Shown piece by piece: positions 45,126 through 54,843 of a DNA stretch of 64,000 nucleotides. How positions within the stretch are numbered: position 1 is the first letter of the stretch; each line of letters begins with the position of its first letter. This DNA comes from Pseudoneobacillus rhizosphaerae. GTDB taxonomy: Bacteria > Bacillota > Bacilli > Bacillales > Cytobacillaceae. Position numbers and translations under genes: made by a program. Under the pieces are notes generated by a model that did no database searches, was not told where the DNA came from, and saw only the letters and a program-made list of their open reading frames with translations. The stretch lies in the NCBI RefSeq assembly GCF_917563885.1, contig NZ_CAKJTG010000018.1, positions 31,451-95,450 of the forward strand, in the 5' to 3' direction.

Positions 45126-46191
45126 TTACCCATCTCTCATATTCGCCCTCTTTAATATAGCCAAGCGCAATTCCTTTTTTGATAACATCCTTTAATTTTC
45201 GATAATTGACGCTTGCAAGTTCACCTTTCGCTTCTTTTAGCACCGCATTTAAATTTTTTCCCGATAATAATTCAAACACACTTGCTCTTTTTCCTCGTCC
45301 AAATGTTTGGCAAAAGGGCGAGCATTCCCCTTTACAAATGGGACAAGATAGTTCGACAAGTCTTTGTGCAGTTACTGCCACTATCGTCTGTTCAACTTCA
45401 AGCCAATTAACTCCAAATTCGTTAAGCCTGTAAATGGCCCCTTTAGCATCTCGGGTATGCATGGTACTTAAAACTAAATGACCGGTCATACTTGCGCGAA
45501 CAGCAATCCGAGCGGTTTCAGCATCCCTTATTTCCCCCACCATAATGATATCTGGGTCATGTCTTAAAATAGCCCTTAATCCAGTTGCATAAGTAATACC
45601 TGCTTTTTCATTTACCTGCACCTGTAGAACACCATCATAATATTTCTCAATTGGATCCTCTAAAGTAATGATGTTTCGATGAAAAAGATGAGCGGTTTCA
45701 TTTAGTAGGGAATAAAGTGTAGTAGTTTTACCGCAACCAGTGGGACCTGTGAAGATGACTAATCCGTGGGCATGCTTTAATAATGCCAAAAGTTTTCTCG
45801 TTATATTGGGAAAAAGAGATAATTGATAAAAAGGAATCTGGTCCTGCTGTGGCAATAAACGGATGACGAGACTTTCACTACTATTAGAGGGCAATGTAGA
45901 TAAGCGAAGTCCATAAGCTTTACTATTAACGTAACAAACAAAGGAGCCACTTTGTGGCCTTCTTTTTTCACCAATATCCATATTGGCCATAAACTTAAAA
46001 TGGGAGACAAGTCGATCACATTCATCCTTTGGCAAGGATTGTTGCGGAATAATGTTGTTGTTTACTCGTAGCTGAATGAGTGTATCCTGTTGACGGGGAA
46101 TAATATGAATATCGGATGCTTGGTTTCGGGCAGCATCGGAAACGATTCGATCTGCCAGTTGCTCAATCGAGCTTTTGATAAATATCACCAC
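45109..46191 (-). CDS. comGA: Competence traffic ATPase ComGA
   Basis: This GspE-type ATPase powers the transformation pilus. It has Walker A FTGPTGCGKTTTLYSL (~residue 150), Asp box IITLEDPIE, Walker B ILRHDPDIIMVGEIRDAETA, His box GHLVLSTMHT and a zinc-like CPICKGECSPFC. The 360-aa limit uses GTG at 46191, which overlaps the AAGGTGG ribosome site. An ATC at 46177-46179 is 8 nt from that site and gives 356 aa starting (M)KSSIEQLADRI, closer to relatives. The exact start is unresolved. Confidence 0.93.
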   Translation of the reverse strand: MVIFIKSSIEQLADRIVSDAARNQASDIHIIPRQQDTLIQLRVNNNIIPQQSLPKDECDRLVSHFKFMANMDIGEKRRPQSGSFVCYVNSKAYGLRLSTLPSNSSESLVIRLLPQQDQIPFYQLSLFPNITRKLLALLKHAHGLVIFTGPTGCGKTTTLYSLLNETAHLFHRNIITLEDPIEKYYDGVLQVQVNEKAGITYATGLRAILRHDPDIIMVGEIRDAETARIAVRASMTGHLVLSTMHTRDAKGAIYRLNEFGVNWLEVEQTIVAVTAQRLVELSCPICKGECSPFCQTFGRGKRASVFELLSGKNLNAVLKEAKGELASVNYRKLKDVIKKGIALGYIKEGEYERWVSDTDG

Positions 46192-46395
46192 CTTTTTTAT
46201 TCTACTCCTATAATTCGACAGTTACTCACCACCACCTTTACCAATAACTGTTCAATTGTGTCTATTTTTTGACAATAACAAATAAATTTGTGAACATTTT
46301 CTAAACATATAGTGTTTATATTGTTAACTACATTACAAGAAAACTAAAGAAGTATTATAATGAAGCTAAATTATGGGGGTAAGAGGTGAAACGAG

Positions 46396-47097
46396 ATGGA
46401 ACAAACATTAAAAATAACAAATGTTTTATCTGATCCAACACGTTACTATATTTATCAATACATTACAAAACGGCACCAGGAAGTAACAGTGCAAGAAGTG
46501 GCAGATAATTTTAATATTCACCCAAACGTTGCGAGACTTCATTTATCAAAGCTCGAGGACGTTAATATGCTAATTTCAGAAACAAAGAAAACGGGTAAAG
46601 GTGGTAGACCAAGCAGATTATATCGTTTATCTGATGATGTTATCCAGCTACACTTCCCATTTCGTGACTATATGCTGCTTTCCAAGGTTGCGATTGAAAC
46701 AATGTTAACCCTTGGTGAAGAAGGAAAAAAAGCTTTATTCTTAACGGGAAAACGCTTTGGGATGGAGATTGTTGAACAAGAAATTACTAGAAAAGGGCAA
46801 AATGGAACTGAATTAAATTTTGAGCAAAAGCTAACCATATTAAAGAATGCTGCAACCTTAGCTGGATTCTATCCTGAGTTCGAAGTAAATGGGGAATTAA
46901 CAAAAATCTACTTTAAAATCTTTAACTGTCCATTTAAAGAAGTTGCGGTTGATCATTCTGAAACAGTATGTAATATGCACCATGAGTTTTTACGAGGAAT
47001 GTTTGAAGCATTATTTGATAACGTTGAACTCATCGAGAGTGAAAACATGATTTCTGGTTGTCATACTTGTACGTATCAAGCATTAATTGCAAAGTAG
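46396..47097 (+). CDS. SufR-like HTH transcriptional regulator
   Basis: This 233-aa protein has an N-terminal winged helix (LSDPTRYYIYQYITKR, VQEVADNFNIHPNVARLHLS, GKGGRPSRLYRL) and a C-terminal ligand domain with four Cys (FNCPFKE, TVCNMHH and GCHTCTY). That architecture is seen in SufR and related Fe-S or metal-sensing ArsR/DeoR-type repressors. Targets are not evident from context; it is divergent from comGA. An Fe-S sensing role is inference. Confidence 0.75.
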   Translation: MEQTLKITNVLSDPTRYYIYQYITKRHQEVTVQEVADNFNIHPNVARLHLSKLEDVNMLISETKKTGKGGRPSRLYRLSDDVIQLHFPFRDYMLLSKVAIETMLTLGEEGKKALFLTGKRFGMEIVEQEITRKGQNGTELNFEQKLTILKNAATLAGFYPEFEVNGELTKIYFKIFNCPFKEVAVDHSETVCNMHHEFLRGMFEALFDNVELIESENMISGCHTCTYQALIAK

Positions 47098-47180
47098 TTT
47101 GAATCTGTTATTTACTTTTTGAATCCCTTTCATTTATAATACTACATGATGGACTTATTAGGATTAAAGGGGTGATATCC

Positions 47181-47426
47181 ATGGATAATATGTTCAAAGT
47201 ATTAGGCTTCTGGACAGGGATTTTTACAGTTATGTTTTATTTAGGTCATATGCACACTACGTCGTTAATTTTCTTATGTCAAACAGGATTCTTCCTATTG
47301 TTAAGTTATTTAAGACTTTCTGAGCGTATGTACATATACGTTTTCGGAGCATACTTAACAGTTTTCTTTGCTGGCTTTACGTATTGGACAACATTTATGA
47401 TGACACCTGGTGTTGGTGGGCATTAA
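47181..47426 (+). CDS. yqgY: DUF2626 small membrane protein (YqgY-like)
   Basis: This 81-aa protein has three hydrophobic segments and starts MDNMFKVLGFWTGIFTVMFY at ATG 47181 after AAAGGGGTGAT. Family DUF2626 is conserved in bacilli at this locus (yqgY), function unknown. A terminator follows. Confidence 0.87.
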   Translation: MDNMFKVLGFWTGIFTVMFYLGHMHTTSLIFLCQTGFFLLLSYLRLSERMYIYVFGAYLTVFFAGFTYWTTFMMTPGVGGH

Positions 47427-47431
47427 AAAGT

Positions 47432-47460
47432 AAAAAACGGTGGGATATCCACCGTTTTTT
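47432..47460. terminator. Terminator after yqgY
   Basis: AAAAAACGGTGG and CCACCGTTTTTT form a 12-bp perfect stem with a 5-nt loop. It also serves the convergent methyltransferase gene. Confidence 0.92.
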
Positions 47461-47490
47461 TATTTTTGCTTAATTAAGGATTCCTCTAGT

Positions 47491-48573
47491 TCAAAACAAA
47501 CAATCAACTGTAAGATTTATGCCTTTTTGTTGAATCACAACATCAAAAAAAGAACTCATCCCTGGCATGACTAAGCTTCGAATGGCGCGATTATGTTTAC
47601 TTTTTTCAGAAAAAGGATTGGAATCATAATTATCCTCTAGCTCTTTTAATAACCCTGCCGCGACTAAAAACTCATCCTGCCTATTTTTAAGGATAAAGGT
47701 TAACCCTAATTTATCTCCAATATTAATTAAGGCATCAAAATGGATATGGTGGGTTATATCCATTTCACCGGGGTGCAATAATACATTCGAAATCATTTGA
47801 TGTTTATGATAGCCCCTTAGACTGCCCGATTTTCTTGCAGGACTCTTCCACTCATCGGTTGTATATCCGTAATCAATTGTAACGATTAGACCTTTTTCAA
47901 TTGAAGTAGATATTGTTTTCAGCATAGATTCCATTTGCAATGGAATTTCGATTCGTTGGTTTTCTACTAATGTGATGTTCTGTTCATCAATAAACGTTTG
48001 AATGATTGGATTAAATAACGGAACATTGTGCTCTATAAACCCCTTTTCGTCCCATCCCACCATTACCTCAAATAATTGACCATTCCGTTTTTCAATAACA
48101 TGGACAGGCAACGCATCAAACAATTCGTTAGAAATAATCAGACCATCAAAAGGCTTTAGTTGCGTGACACTCTCAACATGAAATACATTTTCACCATTGG
48201 GAAGGATAGCTTGTTGTAGCTGTCTGTGATAAGGGCTAGCTTCAACAATATAATACGTTAAGGGTATATCTGTATTCTTACTCCAAAAGTCAAGAAACGC
48301 TTTAGCAAATCGGCCATTTCCAGCTCCAATTTCACAAACTGATGGTACAATGTTATTTTCTTTTACTTGCTTTAAAAACCATTTTGAAAAAATCAAACCA
48401 AAAATATCAGAAATATTACTTGACGTAATAAAATCCCCATCTTTACCTATCTTCACTTGATTTCGCATATAATAGCCCATTGTTGGATGATATAACGCCA
48501 GTTCGATAAATTCAGCATAATTTATTATCTGATTTGGTGCTTGTTTGATTTTTTCTATAATTACATTTTGCAA
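47491..48573 (-). CDS. MidA/NDUFAF7-like SAM-dependent methyltransferase
   Basis: This 360-aa protein has the family opening INYAEFIELALYHPTMGYYM, GDFITSSNISDIFG, the SAM motif VCEIGAGNGRFAKAFLD and the signature IISNELFDALPVHVI. It matches the MidA/NDUFAF7 (DUF185) family of protein arginine methyltransferases known from mitochondria. The bacterial substrate is unknown. It is monocistronic. Confidence 0.88.
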   Translation of the reverse strand: MQNVIIEKIKQAPNQIINYAEFIELALYHPTMGYYMRNQVKIGKDGDFITSSNISDIFGLIFSKWFLKQVKENNIVPSVCEIGAGNGRFAKAFLDFWSKNTDIPLTYYIVEASPYHRQLQQAILPNGENVFHVESVTQLKPFDGLIISNELFDALPVHVIEKRNGQLFEVMVGWDEKGFIEHNVPLFNPIIQTFIDEQNITLVENQRIEIPLQMESMLKTISTSIEKGLIVTIDYGYTTDEWKSPARKSGSLRGYHKHQMISNVLLHPGEMDITHHIHFDALINIGDKLGLTFILKNRQDEFLVAAGLLKELEDNYDSNPFSEKSKHNRAIRSLVMPGMSSFFDVVIQQKGINLTVDCLF

Positions 48574-48683
48574 AATATCACCTTTTTCAAGTTTCCATCA
48601 TTGACACAGTGTTTACTTTATTATATTGTTAAGATAGTAGCTTAACTATATCCCCTCCCATTATTATGAATAGAATATCCCCC

Positions 48684-48715
48684 AGAAAAACCCTTCTTTT
48701 TTGAAGGGTTTTTCT
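48684..48715. terminator. Terminator after the metallo-hydrolase gene
   Basis: AGAAAAACCCTTC and GAAGGGTTTTTCT form a 13-bp perfect stem with a 6-nt T loop. Confidence 0.85.
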
Positions 48716-48740
48716 ATTTTCCTTGGCACTTGCTTCAAAA

Positions 48741-49376
48741 TTAAAACCCATTAAGAAATGGATTAGAATTCATTTCATCCTCAATGATTGTCTCTGGGCC
48801 ATGACCTGAAAGTACAAGTGTATCTTCTGGCAGCGTAAGGAGCTTGTCATGGATACTTTTGATTAGCTGCTTGCCATCCCCGCCTGCAAGATCAGTTCTT
48901 CCAATACTCCCCTGAAACAACGCATCACCAGATAAAACTAGCTTATCGTTTTCAAAGTAAAAAGAAACACTACCAGGAGAATGTCCGGGAGTCTCAAGTA
49001 CTTGAAATTGAAATGCACCAATGGTAAGTAGTTCTTCTTTTTCAATTAATTGATCAGCAGCCTTTACTCTCATAGGTTGTATCATCATAAAATTTTGCGA
49101 ACCGTTTAAGGAAGGGTCATTAAGCCATTTAGATTCCCTCTTATGTAGATAAACTGGAATCTTAAAGCTATCTCGAATAAAATCAACAGCTCCGATATGA
49201 TCAAAGTGTGCATGTGTGAGAAGTATCGCTATTGGTGTAAGCTTCTTTTCTTTTAACCAATTATTTAATTTAATTCCTTCATCACCTGGATCGATAATTA
49301 AGCAAGTTCCATCTTTTTCTGACAACACGTAACAATTTGTTTGTATTGGTCCTAAAGGGAGTCGAGACCATTTCAT
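48741..49376 (-). CDS. yqgX: MBL-fold metallo-hydrolase (YqgX-like)
   Basis: This 211-aa glyoxalase II-like protein has the metal motif LLTHAHFDHIGAVDF (~residue 55) with downstream ligands in VLETPGHSPGSVSFY, LSGDALFQGSIGRTDL and VLSGHGPETII. It is a likely thioester hydrolase; B. subtilis YqgX is linked to bacillithiol-dependent methylglyoxal detoxification. Length and synteny fit. Confidence 0.92.
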   Translation of the reverse strand: MKWSRLPLGPIQTNCYVLSEKDGTCLIIDPGDEGIKLNNWLKEKKLTPIAILLTHAHFDHIGAVDFIRDSFKIPVYLHKRESKWLNDPSLNGSQNFMMIQPMRVKAADQLIEKEELLTIGAFQFQVLETPGHSPGSVSFYFENDKLVLSGDALFQGSIGRTDLAGGDGKQLIKSIHDKLLTLPEDTLVLSGHGPETIIEDEMNSNPFLNGF

Positions 49377-49580
49377 CCTATTTCACCTCTTCAAAAGAAA
49401 TTACAATTCTTATTTTACACGAATATAATAAAATGACCACTTTGGAATTGAGTATCATTTTTTTTACCTCGACAAATAATAAAAAAAAATATAAAATAAT
49501 AAATGAATGTAAAATTTAGTTACATATGAATTAGTTTATTAAAATAGCTGTTAACTACTTATTATTTAAAGGGGGGATAA
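49377..49580. other. Divergent intergenic region, yqgX / DUF2759 gene
   Basis: A/T-rich region of ~200 nt carrying both promoters; no conserved element is recognised. Confidence 0.4.
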
Positions 49581-49760
49581 ATGATGTGGGGTTTAATGAT
49601 AATTTTTGCTTTAGTAACGATTTTAGCTGGAATCGGAGCATTTACTGCCTTAAAGAATAAAAATTTGCTTGGAATAGTTTTTGGTGGCGGATCTTTTCTA
49701 GTTTTTGGTTGGTTTACTGTTATGACAATTATTAACCACGGATTTCCAACTGTACATTAA
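49581..49760 (+). CDS. yqgW: DUF2759 small membrane protein (YqgW-like)
   Basis: This 59-aa protein starts MMWGLMIIFALVTILAGIGA after GGGGGGATAA. It has two hydrophobic helices separated by KNKN and ends NHGFPTVH. It resembles the DUF2759 family, which sits beside yqgX in bacilli. The second ATG, one codon on, is equally possible. Function is unknown. Confidence 0.82.
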   Translation: MMWGLMIIFALVTILAGIGAFTALKNKNLLGIVFGGGSFLVFGWFTVMTIINHGFPTVH

Positions 49761-49764
49761 TACT

Positions 49765-49794
49765 AAAAAAGGACTGCATCTGCAGTCCTTTTTT
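49765..49794. terminator. Terminator between yqgW and yqgU (bidirectional)
   Basis: AAAAAAGGACTGCA and TGCAGTCCTTTTTT form a 14-bp perfect stem. It ends 11 nt before the convergent yqgU stop. Confidence 0.92.
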
Positions 49795-49804
49795 CCTTTA
49801 TACA

Positions 49805-50941
49805 CTATCGAAAAAGTGAACTCATTGTTTTTGTTTGTATATTAAATAACGTTTCAAACTGGTATCCCATTAAACATAAGCTTTTATTAGGTGAACATGT
49901 AAAAGGAACATTGTCAGTAGATTCCAAAATCACGTCTTTTTCCCCCGATTCTGTGTTTACCGAGATGAATTGAAATCCCTCACGATACGTATCAGCATCT
50001 CCACTTTTTAATGGCACCATCGTTAGAAATGTCTCTTGATCAGATGTCATTTCATAATTAGGTAGTAGCCATCCTGAATAGCTTGATAATACTGGTGTTT
50101 TAAAGGAAACCTGTTCCACTACATTCTCTGAATAAAATTGATAGGTCGCTTGATTCTCAATCGAATCCACTGTAATGGTTAATATTTTCCCCAAAAAAGT
50201 ATCGAATTGAAAAACGTTTTCTTTCAACAAAACTTCCTCTTTTCCAAACTCCTTTTGGATGAGGGGAGACAATAGTGAAATATCCTCCTCATTCCAATCT
50301 AAAAAAGCCATTTTACTTTCACCAGTCCATTTTGCAAAAGGCTTTCGAACTCCAATTTCCTTTAATTCCATTTTAGACATATTTAAAAAATAATTTGTAA
50401 AGCTCCAATCCTCTTTAAAGGCAGTGATAAAAAGCTGTTCAGATTGATATTGGTTCCATTCGAAAACCATTTCTACGGATGGAAATTCTTTGGCAAACAA
50501 CTCTTCACCATCAATGTCAATTATATTCATTTGCCCTTCATAAGTAGATGGTGATGAGTGTATGAGTATTTTTGTTTGATCAGGACTAATTAAAGTTGAA
50601 ACAATTGGATTTTCGCTTTCATATAAAATTCTACTACTTCCACTCTTCAAGCTATATCGGTAAAGATTTGCACCTTCAGAAAACCGTGTCATATAGACAA
50701 ATTCCTCATCATTAAGCCAACCTATTACCATACTAAATTCACCTTTTGGAATAGAAACAGGCAGAGATAAATCTTGAAAAAAAGATGTAGGCGGGGATTC
50801 TTTATGAATTTGAATCGAATTAATTTTTGATAAACCGTGTAAAGCTGATTTCTTATCATACGAATTACAACTTGTTAAAAGGATGAGGGAAACAAGAAAA
50901 AGGAAAAATACCATAATCAAATATATAAATTTGTTAATCAT
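49805..50941 (-). CDS. yqgU: YqgU-like lipoprotein with beta-propeller-like domain
   Basis: This 378-aa protein has a lipoprotein signal ending LILLTSC (~Cys25). The rest contains repeated strand-turn segments (VYMTRFSEGANLYRYSL, IVSTLISPDQTKILIHSS, TFLTMVPLKSGDADT) like a TolB-type propeller. Synteny with B. subtilis yqgU supports the name; function is unknown. It is monocistronic. Confidence 0.85.
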   Translation of the reverse strand: MINKFIYLIMVFFLFLVSLILLTSCNSYDKKSALHGLSKINSIQIHKESPPTSFFQDLSLPVSIPKGEFSMVIGWLNDEEFVYMTRFSEGANLYRYSLKSGSSRILYESENPIVSTLISPDQTKILIHSSPSTYEGQMNIIDIDGEELFAKEFPSVEMVFEWNQYQSEQLFITAFKEDWSFTNYFLNMSKMELKEIGVRKPFAKWTGESKMAFLDWNEEDISLLSPLIQKEFGKEEVLLKENVFQFDTFLGKILTITVDSIENQATYQFYSENVVEQVSFKTPVLSSYSGWLLPNYEMTSDQETFLTMVPLKSGDADTYREGFQFISVNTESGEKDVILESTDNVPFTCSPNKSLCLMGYQFETLFNIQTKTMSSLFR

Positions 50942-51210
50942 TTCCAGCTCCTGTCACCCCCATTTTTGTCTGTATGATAATTAGTACGTTTCTTAATCAC
51001 ATATGTTTCAACTTTCATCCATTTTATCACGAAAAATGAAAAAAGCCTGATAATCTCAGCTTTTTCAATGATATCCTTTTTGCAATGAAATTATTTTATC
51101 GATTTATTTAGTGAAAGACAAGCTATCCCTCTTTTCCTTATTAATTAACTCCAGAATGTAAATTTAATTGGCCATCATATAAAATATATGTCGATAAAAA
51201 GAAAAAATGC
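50942..51210. other. Intergenic region between ltaS-like gene and yqgU
   Basis: No ORF. AAAAAGC / GCTTTTT pairing at ~51040-51066 may be a second, weaker terminator downstream of the LTA synthase gene. The yqgU promoter should lie near 50950-51000 but is not clear. Confidence 0.4.
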
Positions 51211-51242
51211 AAAAAAGAGCCTTAAGGTAATAGGCTCTTTTT
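51211..51242. terminator. Terminator after the LTA synthase gene
   Basis: AAAAAGAGCC and GGCTCTTTTT pair around an 11-nt loop, directly before the LTA synthase stop codon at 51247. Confidence 0.85.
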
Positions 51243-51246
51243 GCTT

Positions 51247-53109
51247 TTATTTAATAGCATTAGTGTCTTCATAAAATCGTAGTAAATCACCGTAAATGAT
51301 TTTATCTGAAAATTCAAGTTCATTTTTAGCCTTTTCCAAATATGGTTCACACAAATTATTATCCGTTGGTTCACCAGTCTTTTTGTCGTAACAAATTTCA
51401 CGAGTGTACACATAGTCCTTCGTAATGAAACTTCCATCTCTCAATACAGTAAATTCCATTTTATCTTTAGAAAATAAATCAGATCCAAATTCAATATCCT
51501 GTTTCGTATCAATTCCTAACAGATGTAGGAGGGTTGGTTTCAAATCAATTTGACCAGAAACAGTTGAAACTGTCTTACCTTTTTGACCTGGAATATGAAT
51601 GATTAAGGGAACTCGTTGTAGCTGTGTACTAACAAACGGTGTGACCTCAGATCCTAAAAATTGTCCCATGGCTTTATTATGGTTTTCAGATATCCCGTAA
51701 TGGTCTCCATAAAGTATAATAATCGAATTTTCATATAACCCTTCATCTTTTAAACGTTGTACAAAGTGTTTTAAAGCTTCATCTTGGTATCGAACGGTTG
51801 GGAAGTAATTATTAAGAGTATTACTTGAAGAGTCATATGGTTCAATAAATTTATCTTCCTCATGAATTTCAAACGGAAAATGATTAGTTAACGTAATGAG
51901 TTTTGCATAGTAAGGCTTTGGCATTGCTTTTAAATGCTGAATCGACTGTTCAAAGAAGTCTTTATCCTTTAAACCCCAGCCTACTGAATTTTCTTCACGA
52001 ATATCATAATCAGTCATCGAGTAAAATCGTTCATAACCTAATGACTTATACATAATATCACGATTCCAAAAGCTTTTATTATTTGCATGTAATGAAGCTG
52101 TAAAATAGCCATTTTGTTTTAAAATTTCAGGTGTTGCATTAAATTCATTACTAGAATGGGTAAAGAATACAGCCCCCCGACTTAATGGATATAAAGAATT
52201 TTCGACGATAAATTCTGAATCAGAGGTTTTACCTTGACCAGTTTGATGGTAGAAATTCTCAAAGTAATAACTGTCCTTAATAAACTCATTTAAAAAAGGA
52301 GTAATTTCTTGACCATTAACCTTTTGATTAATGACAAAATTCTGAGTTGATTCTAAAGAAATTAATATAACGTTTTTTCCTTTTGCCCTACCAAATAATT
52401 TTTCATTAGGTTTGTTATAGCCTGCACGAACATAGTTGTCGATATCAGCCAACTCACTGCCATCCGCTAAAGCGCGCTGAGCTGAAGATTTAGACTGCAA
52501 AAAGGCATCATAAATATGATAATTATATGTTCCTATATTTTTCACAAGCATTTCACGATCAAAGGTACGGGTTAATAATTGTGGCCTTTCAGTTTCAGCT
52601 AAGCCTAAGTTAAAAAACGCAATGGCTATTGCAATTAGTAAAAAGGCACGACGGTTAGTTTTAGAAAACTCACGATATTGAACAAACCTCGGTTTGAACT
52701 TAACAAGTACTATTAAAATAAAAAAGTCTACAAAATATAATAAGTCACTTAGATTTAATAACTCATTTACACTACTACCGAGATCACTCATATTTGAGGT
52801 TTGGAAAAGTACTGGAATTGTTAAAAAGTCATTAAAAAACCGATAAAAAACAACATTAGCAAATAAAATGGCCGAAATAAAGAAACTTGTGACGACAATA
52901 AATCGTTTTTGGTTCTTTTCTTTCATTAAAAGGCCAATACCAAAAACAAACATTAAAAAGCTTAATGGGTTTATAAACAAGATAAATTCTTGTTTCCAGT
53001 TTTCTATTTTTATGTCAAAGCTAGTTTGGTAGACAATATATGTTTTCAGCCATAGCATCACAGTTACGATTGCAATTAAAGATACCTTTGGCAAATTTAT
53101 TTTGTGCAT
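51247..53109 (-). CDS. LTA synthase family protein (LtaS/YqgS-like)
   Basis: This 620-aa protein has five N-terminal membrane helices (residues ~10-190) and an extracytoplasmic sulfatase-like domain. Motifs are [15 protein letters not shown] (metal Glu), [11 protein letters not shown] (catalytic Thr), [15 protein letters not shown] and IILYGDHYG (Asp/His). It polymerises glycerol phosphate from phosphatidylglycerol into lipoteichoic acid. Its place beside yqgU/yqgQ matches B. subtilis yqgS, one of several LtaS paralogues. Relative importance cannot be judged. Confidence 0.93.
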   Translation of the reverse strand: MHKINLPKVSLIAIVTVMLWLKTYIVYQTSFDIKIENWKQEFILFINPLSFLMFVFGIGLLMKEKNQKRFIVVTSFFISAILFANVVFYRFFNDFLTIPVLFQTSNMSDLGSSVNELLNLSDLLYFVDFFILIVLVKFKPRFVQYREFSKTNRRAFLLIAIAIAFFNLGLAETERPQLLTRTFDREMLVKNIGTYNYHIYDAFLQSKSSAQRALADGSELADIDNYVRAGYNKPNEKLFGRAKGKNVILISLESTQNFVINQKVNGQEITPFLNEFIKDSYYFENFYHQTGQGKTSDSEFIVENSLYPLSRGAVFFTHSSNEFNATPEILKQNGYFTASLHANNKSFWNRDIMYKSLGYERFYSMTDYDIREENSVGWGLKDKDFFEQSIQHLKAMPKPYYAKLITLTNHFPFEIHEEDKFIEPYDSSSNTLNNYFPTVRYQDEALKHFVQRLKDEGLYENSIIILYGDHYGISENHNKAMGQFLGSEVTPFVSTQLQRVPLIIHIPGQKGKTVSTVSGQIDLKPTLLHLLGIDTKQDIEFGSDLFSKDKMEFTVLRDGSFITKDYVYTREICYDKKTGEPTDNNLCEPYLEKAKNELEFSDKIIYGDLLRFYEDTNAIK

Positions 53110-53459
53110 ACCCTAATACCCTCCCTGTAAAAAAACAGTTGGAATCTTTTTATTCCCTTTGTGAAAATTTTGTAAATTATGGATATCTATAAAACAATCA
53201 AACAATATCTTAATACTTTTTTTATAAAAAATCAAACTGTGCTTCAAGAAAATAAATTAAACTTGTTATATATATATATCGCTATTCCTATTCCCCACAT
53301 ATTAGACGATTGAAACCCATTTATGTTTCAAAATTGTCCAACTTCATAAAAAATACTTCTTTTGTTGGATATGGGGCTGTCTTATTGTATCAAACCAACG
53401 ATTAGTTTGTGAAATAAATCCTATAACCAAAGTTCGACATAAAGTGAAGACTAAAAACG
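53110..53459. other. Intergenic region upstream of the LTA synthase gene
   Basis: About 350 nt without an ORF. It holds an inverted repeat TTGAAAC / GTTTCAA (53310-53331, 8-nt gap), a possible operator, and a short (TA) run at 53268-53279. No convincing promoter boxes are assigned. Confidence 0.45.
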
Positions 53460-53494
53460 ACAAGGAGTTTCCATATAAACTGGAAACTCCTTGT
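53460..53494. terminator. Terminator after glcK
   Basis: CAAGGAGTTTCC and GGAAACTCCTTG form a 12-bp perfect stem with a 9-nt loop, 9 nt after the glcK stop. Confidence 0.88.
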
Positions 53495-53503
53495 TTTCGT
53501 AAA

Positions 53504-54478
53504 TTATTTACTAATATTATTTTTTATTAGCCAGGCAGCACCAATGACACCGGCATCATTTCCAAGAGTGGCAATTGCTATTTCCGTTGATTCTTTTACT
53601 CTAGGAAAGCTATATTTACCAAAGTTTTCTTTGATTGGATTTAAAAGAATTTGACCTGCCTTTGACACGCCGCCACCTAGAACCATTTTTTCTGGATTTA
53701 ATGTATTTGCAATATTAGCCAGTGCTAACCCTAAGTAAAATGAAACCTCTTCAATGACACTATTAGCTATTTTATCTCCATTTCGAGCTGCATCAAATAC
53801 ATTTTTAGCTGACACATGTCCTTCTTTCTGATAAATCCCCATTAATTCACCAGATGATGTATTATTTTCAAGCATATTTGATGCGATTCTTACTATCCCT
53901 GTAGCAGAAGCAATCGTTTCTAGACAGCCCGTCTTCCCACAATTACAACGTGCACCATTGACTGGAACAGATGTTATATGTCCAATTTCTCCAGCAGCCC
54001 CACTTACGCCTTGCACAATTTGACCATTTGCAATAACTCCACCACCAACTCCAGTGCCAAGAGTAATGCAGACAAGGTCCTTAGCACCATTCCCTGCCCC
54101 TTTCCACATCTCACCTAGAGCTGCACAGTTAGCATCATTATCAATTACTGCCTGTAAGGATGTTTCGACCTCTAGCATATCTCTTAATGGAAAATGTGTG
54201 TTCCAGCCTAAGTTAACCGCATTATATATAACACCTGTTTTCGTATCTACAGGTCCAGGTGCTCCCATTCCTATGCCGATTAATTTATCTTTAGTTAAAT
54301 CAAGCTCCTGAAGCTTTTGATCGATAGCTTTAGCTATATTAATAACGATGTATTTTCCATCCTCTTCTTTATCTGTTGATATTTCCCATTTGTGAATAAT
54401 TTCTCCATATGTATTGATAAATGCGAGCTTTGTTGTTGTGCCTCCTAGATCGACACCAACTATCCATTTTTCTGTCAT
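53504..54478 (-). CDS. glcK: Glucokinase (ROK family)
   Basis: This 324-aa protein starts [20 protein letters not shown] with the phosphate-1 motif. [11 protein letters not shown], the catalytic Asp in [13 protein letters not shown] and GTGVGGGVI follow. The ROK zinc motif is [13 protein letters not shown] (Cys and upstream His GEIGH). It phosphorylates glucose. It lies 23 nt downstream of yqgQ, as in B. subtilis. Confidence 0.96.
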   Translation of the reverse strand: MTEKWIVGVDLGGTTTKLAFINTYGEIIHKWEISTDKEEDGKYIVINIAKAIDQKLQELDLTKDKLIGIGMGAPGPVDTKTGVIYNAVNLGWNTHFPLRDMLEVETSLQAVIDNDANCAALGEMWKGAGNGAKDLVCITLGTGVGGGVIANGQIVQGVSGAAGEIGHITSVPVNGARCNCGKTGCLETIASATGIVRIASNMLENNTSSGELMGIYQKEGHVSAKNVFDAARNGDKIANSVIEEVSFYLGLALANIANTLNPEKMVLGGGVSKAGQILLNPIKENFGKYSFPRVKESTEIAIATLGNDAGVIGAAWLIKNNISK

Positions 54479-54501
54479 ATGATCACCTTTTCCTACTACT
54501 T

Positions 54502-54705
54502 TTACTTCTTTTTTTCCTTCTCCATTTGTATTTCATGTCTTAACAGAAATAAGGCATTTTGAAATTTTTGCGTTTCAATTAATTGCGATTGATAAAGATC
54601 CTTTAATTCCTCTTCCATTAACTCTAAATCAGCCAAACGGCTTCCTACATAAATGATTGTTCCATATTGCTTTAGAAATTGTTGAATGTCATATATTGTT
54701 TTCAT
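54502..54705 (-). CDS. yqgQ: YqgQ family protein (DUF910)
   Basis: This 67-aa protein reads [20 protein letters not shown] and matches YqgQ, a small helical protein proposed to bind single-stranded nucleic acid. It precedes glcK in bacilli. I chose ATG at 54705 after GAGGGAC. Confidence 0.92.
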   Translation of the reverse strand: MKTIYDIQQFLKQYGTIIYVGSRLADLELMEEELKDLYQSQLIETQKFQNALFLLRHEIQMEKEKKK

Positions 54706-54799
54706 AGATTGTCCCTCGAGTTTGTGAAATGATAAACGCAGCAATCTCCTAAAGTATAAACAAAAAGGATATCTATCTCAATAGATATAGGTCTTGATT

Positions 54800-54834
54800 A
54801 AAAAGAAAAACTCCTTATCCCTTGAATAAGGAGT
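54800..54834 (-). terminator. Terminator after the GerA/SpoVAF-like gene
   Basis: On the minus strand ACTCCTTAT and ATAAGGAGT form a 9-bp stem with a 7-nt loop, followed by TTTTCTTTTT. Confidence 0.85.
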
Positions 54835-54843
54835 GATCGTATC

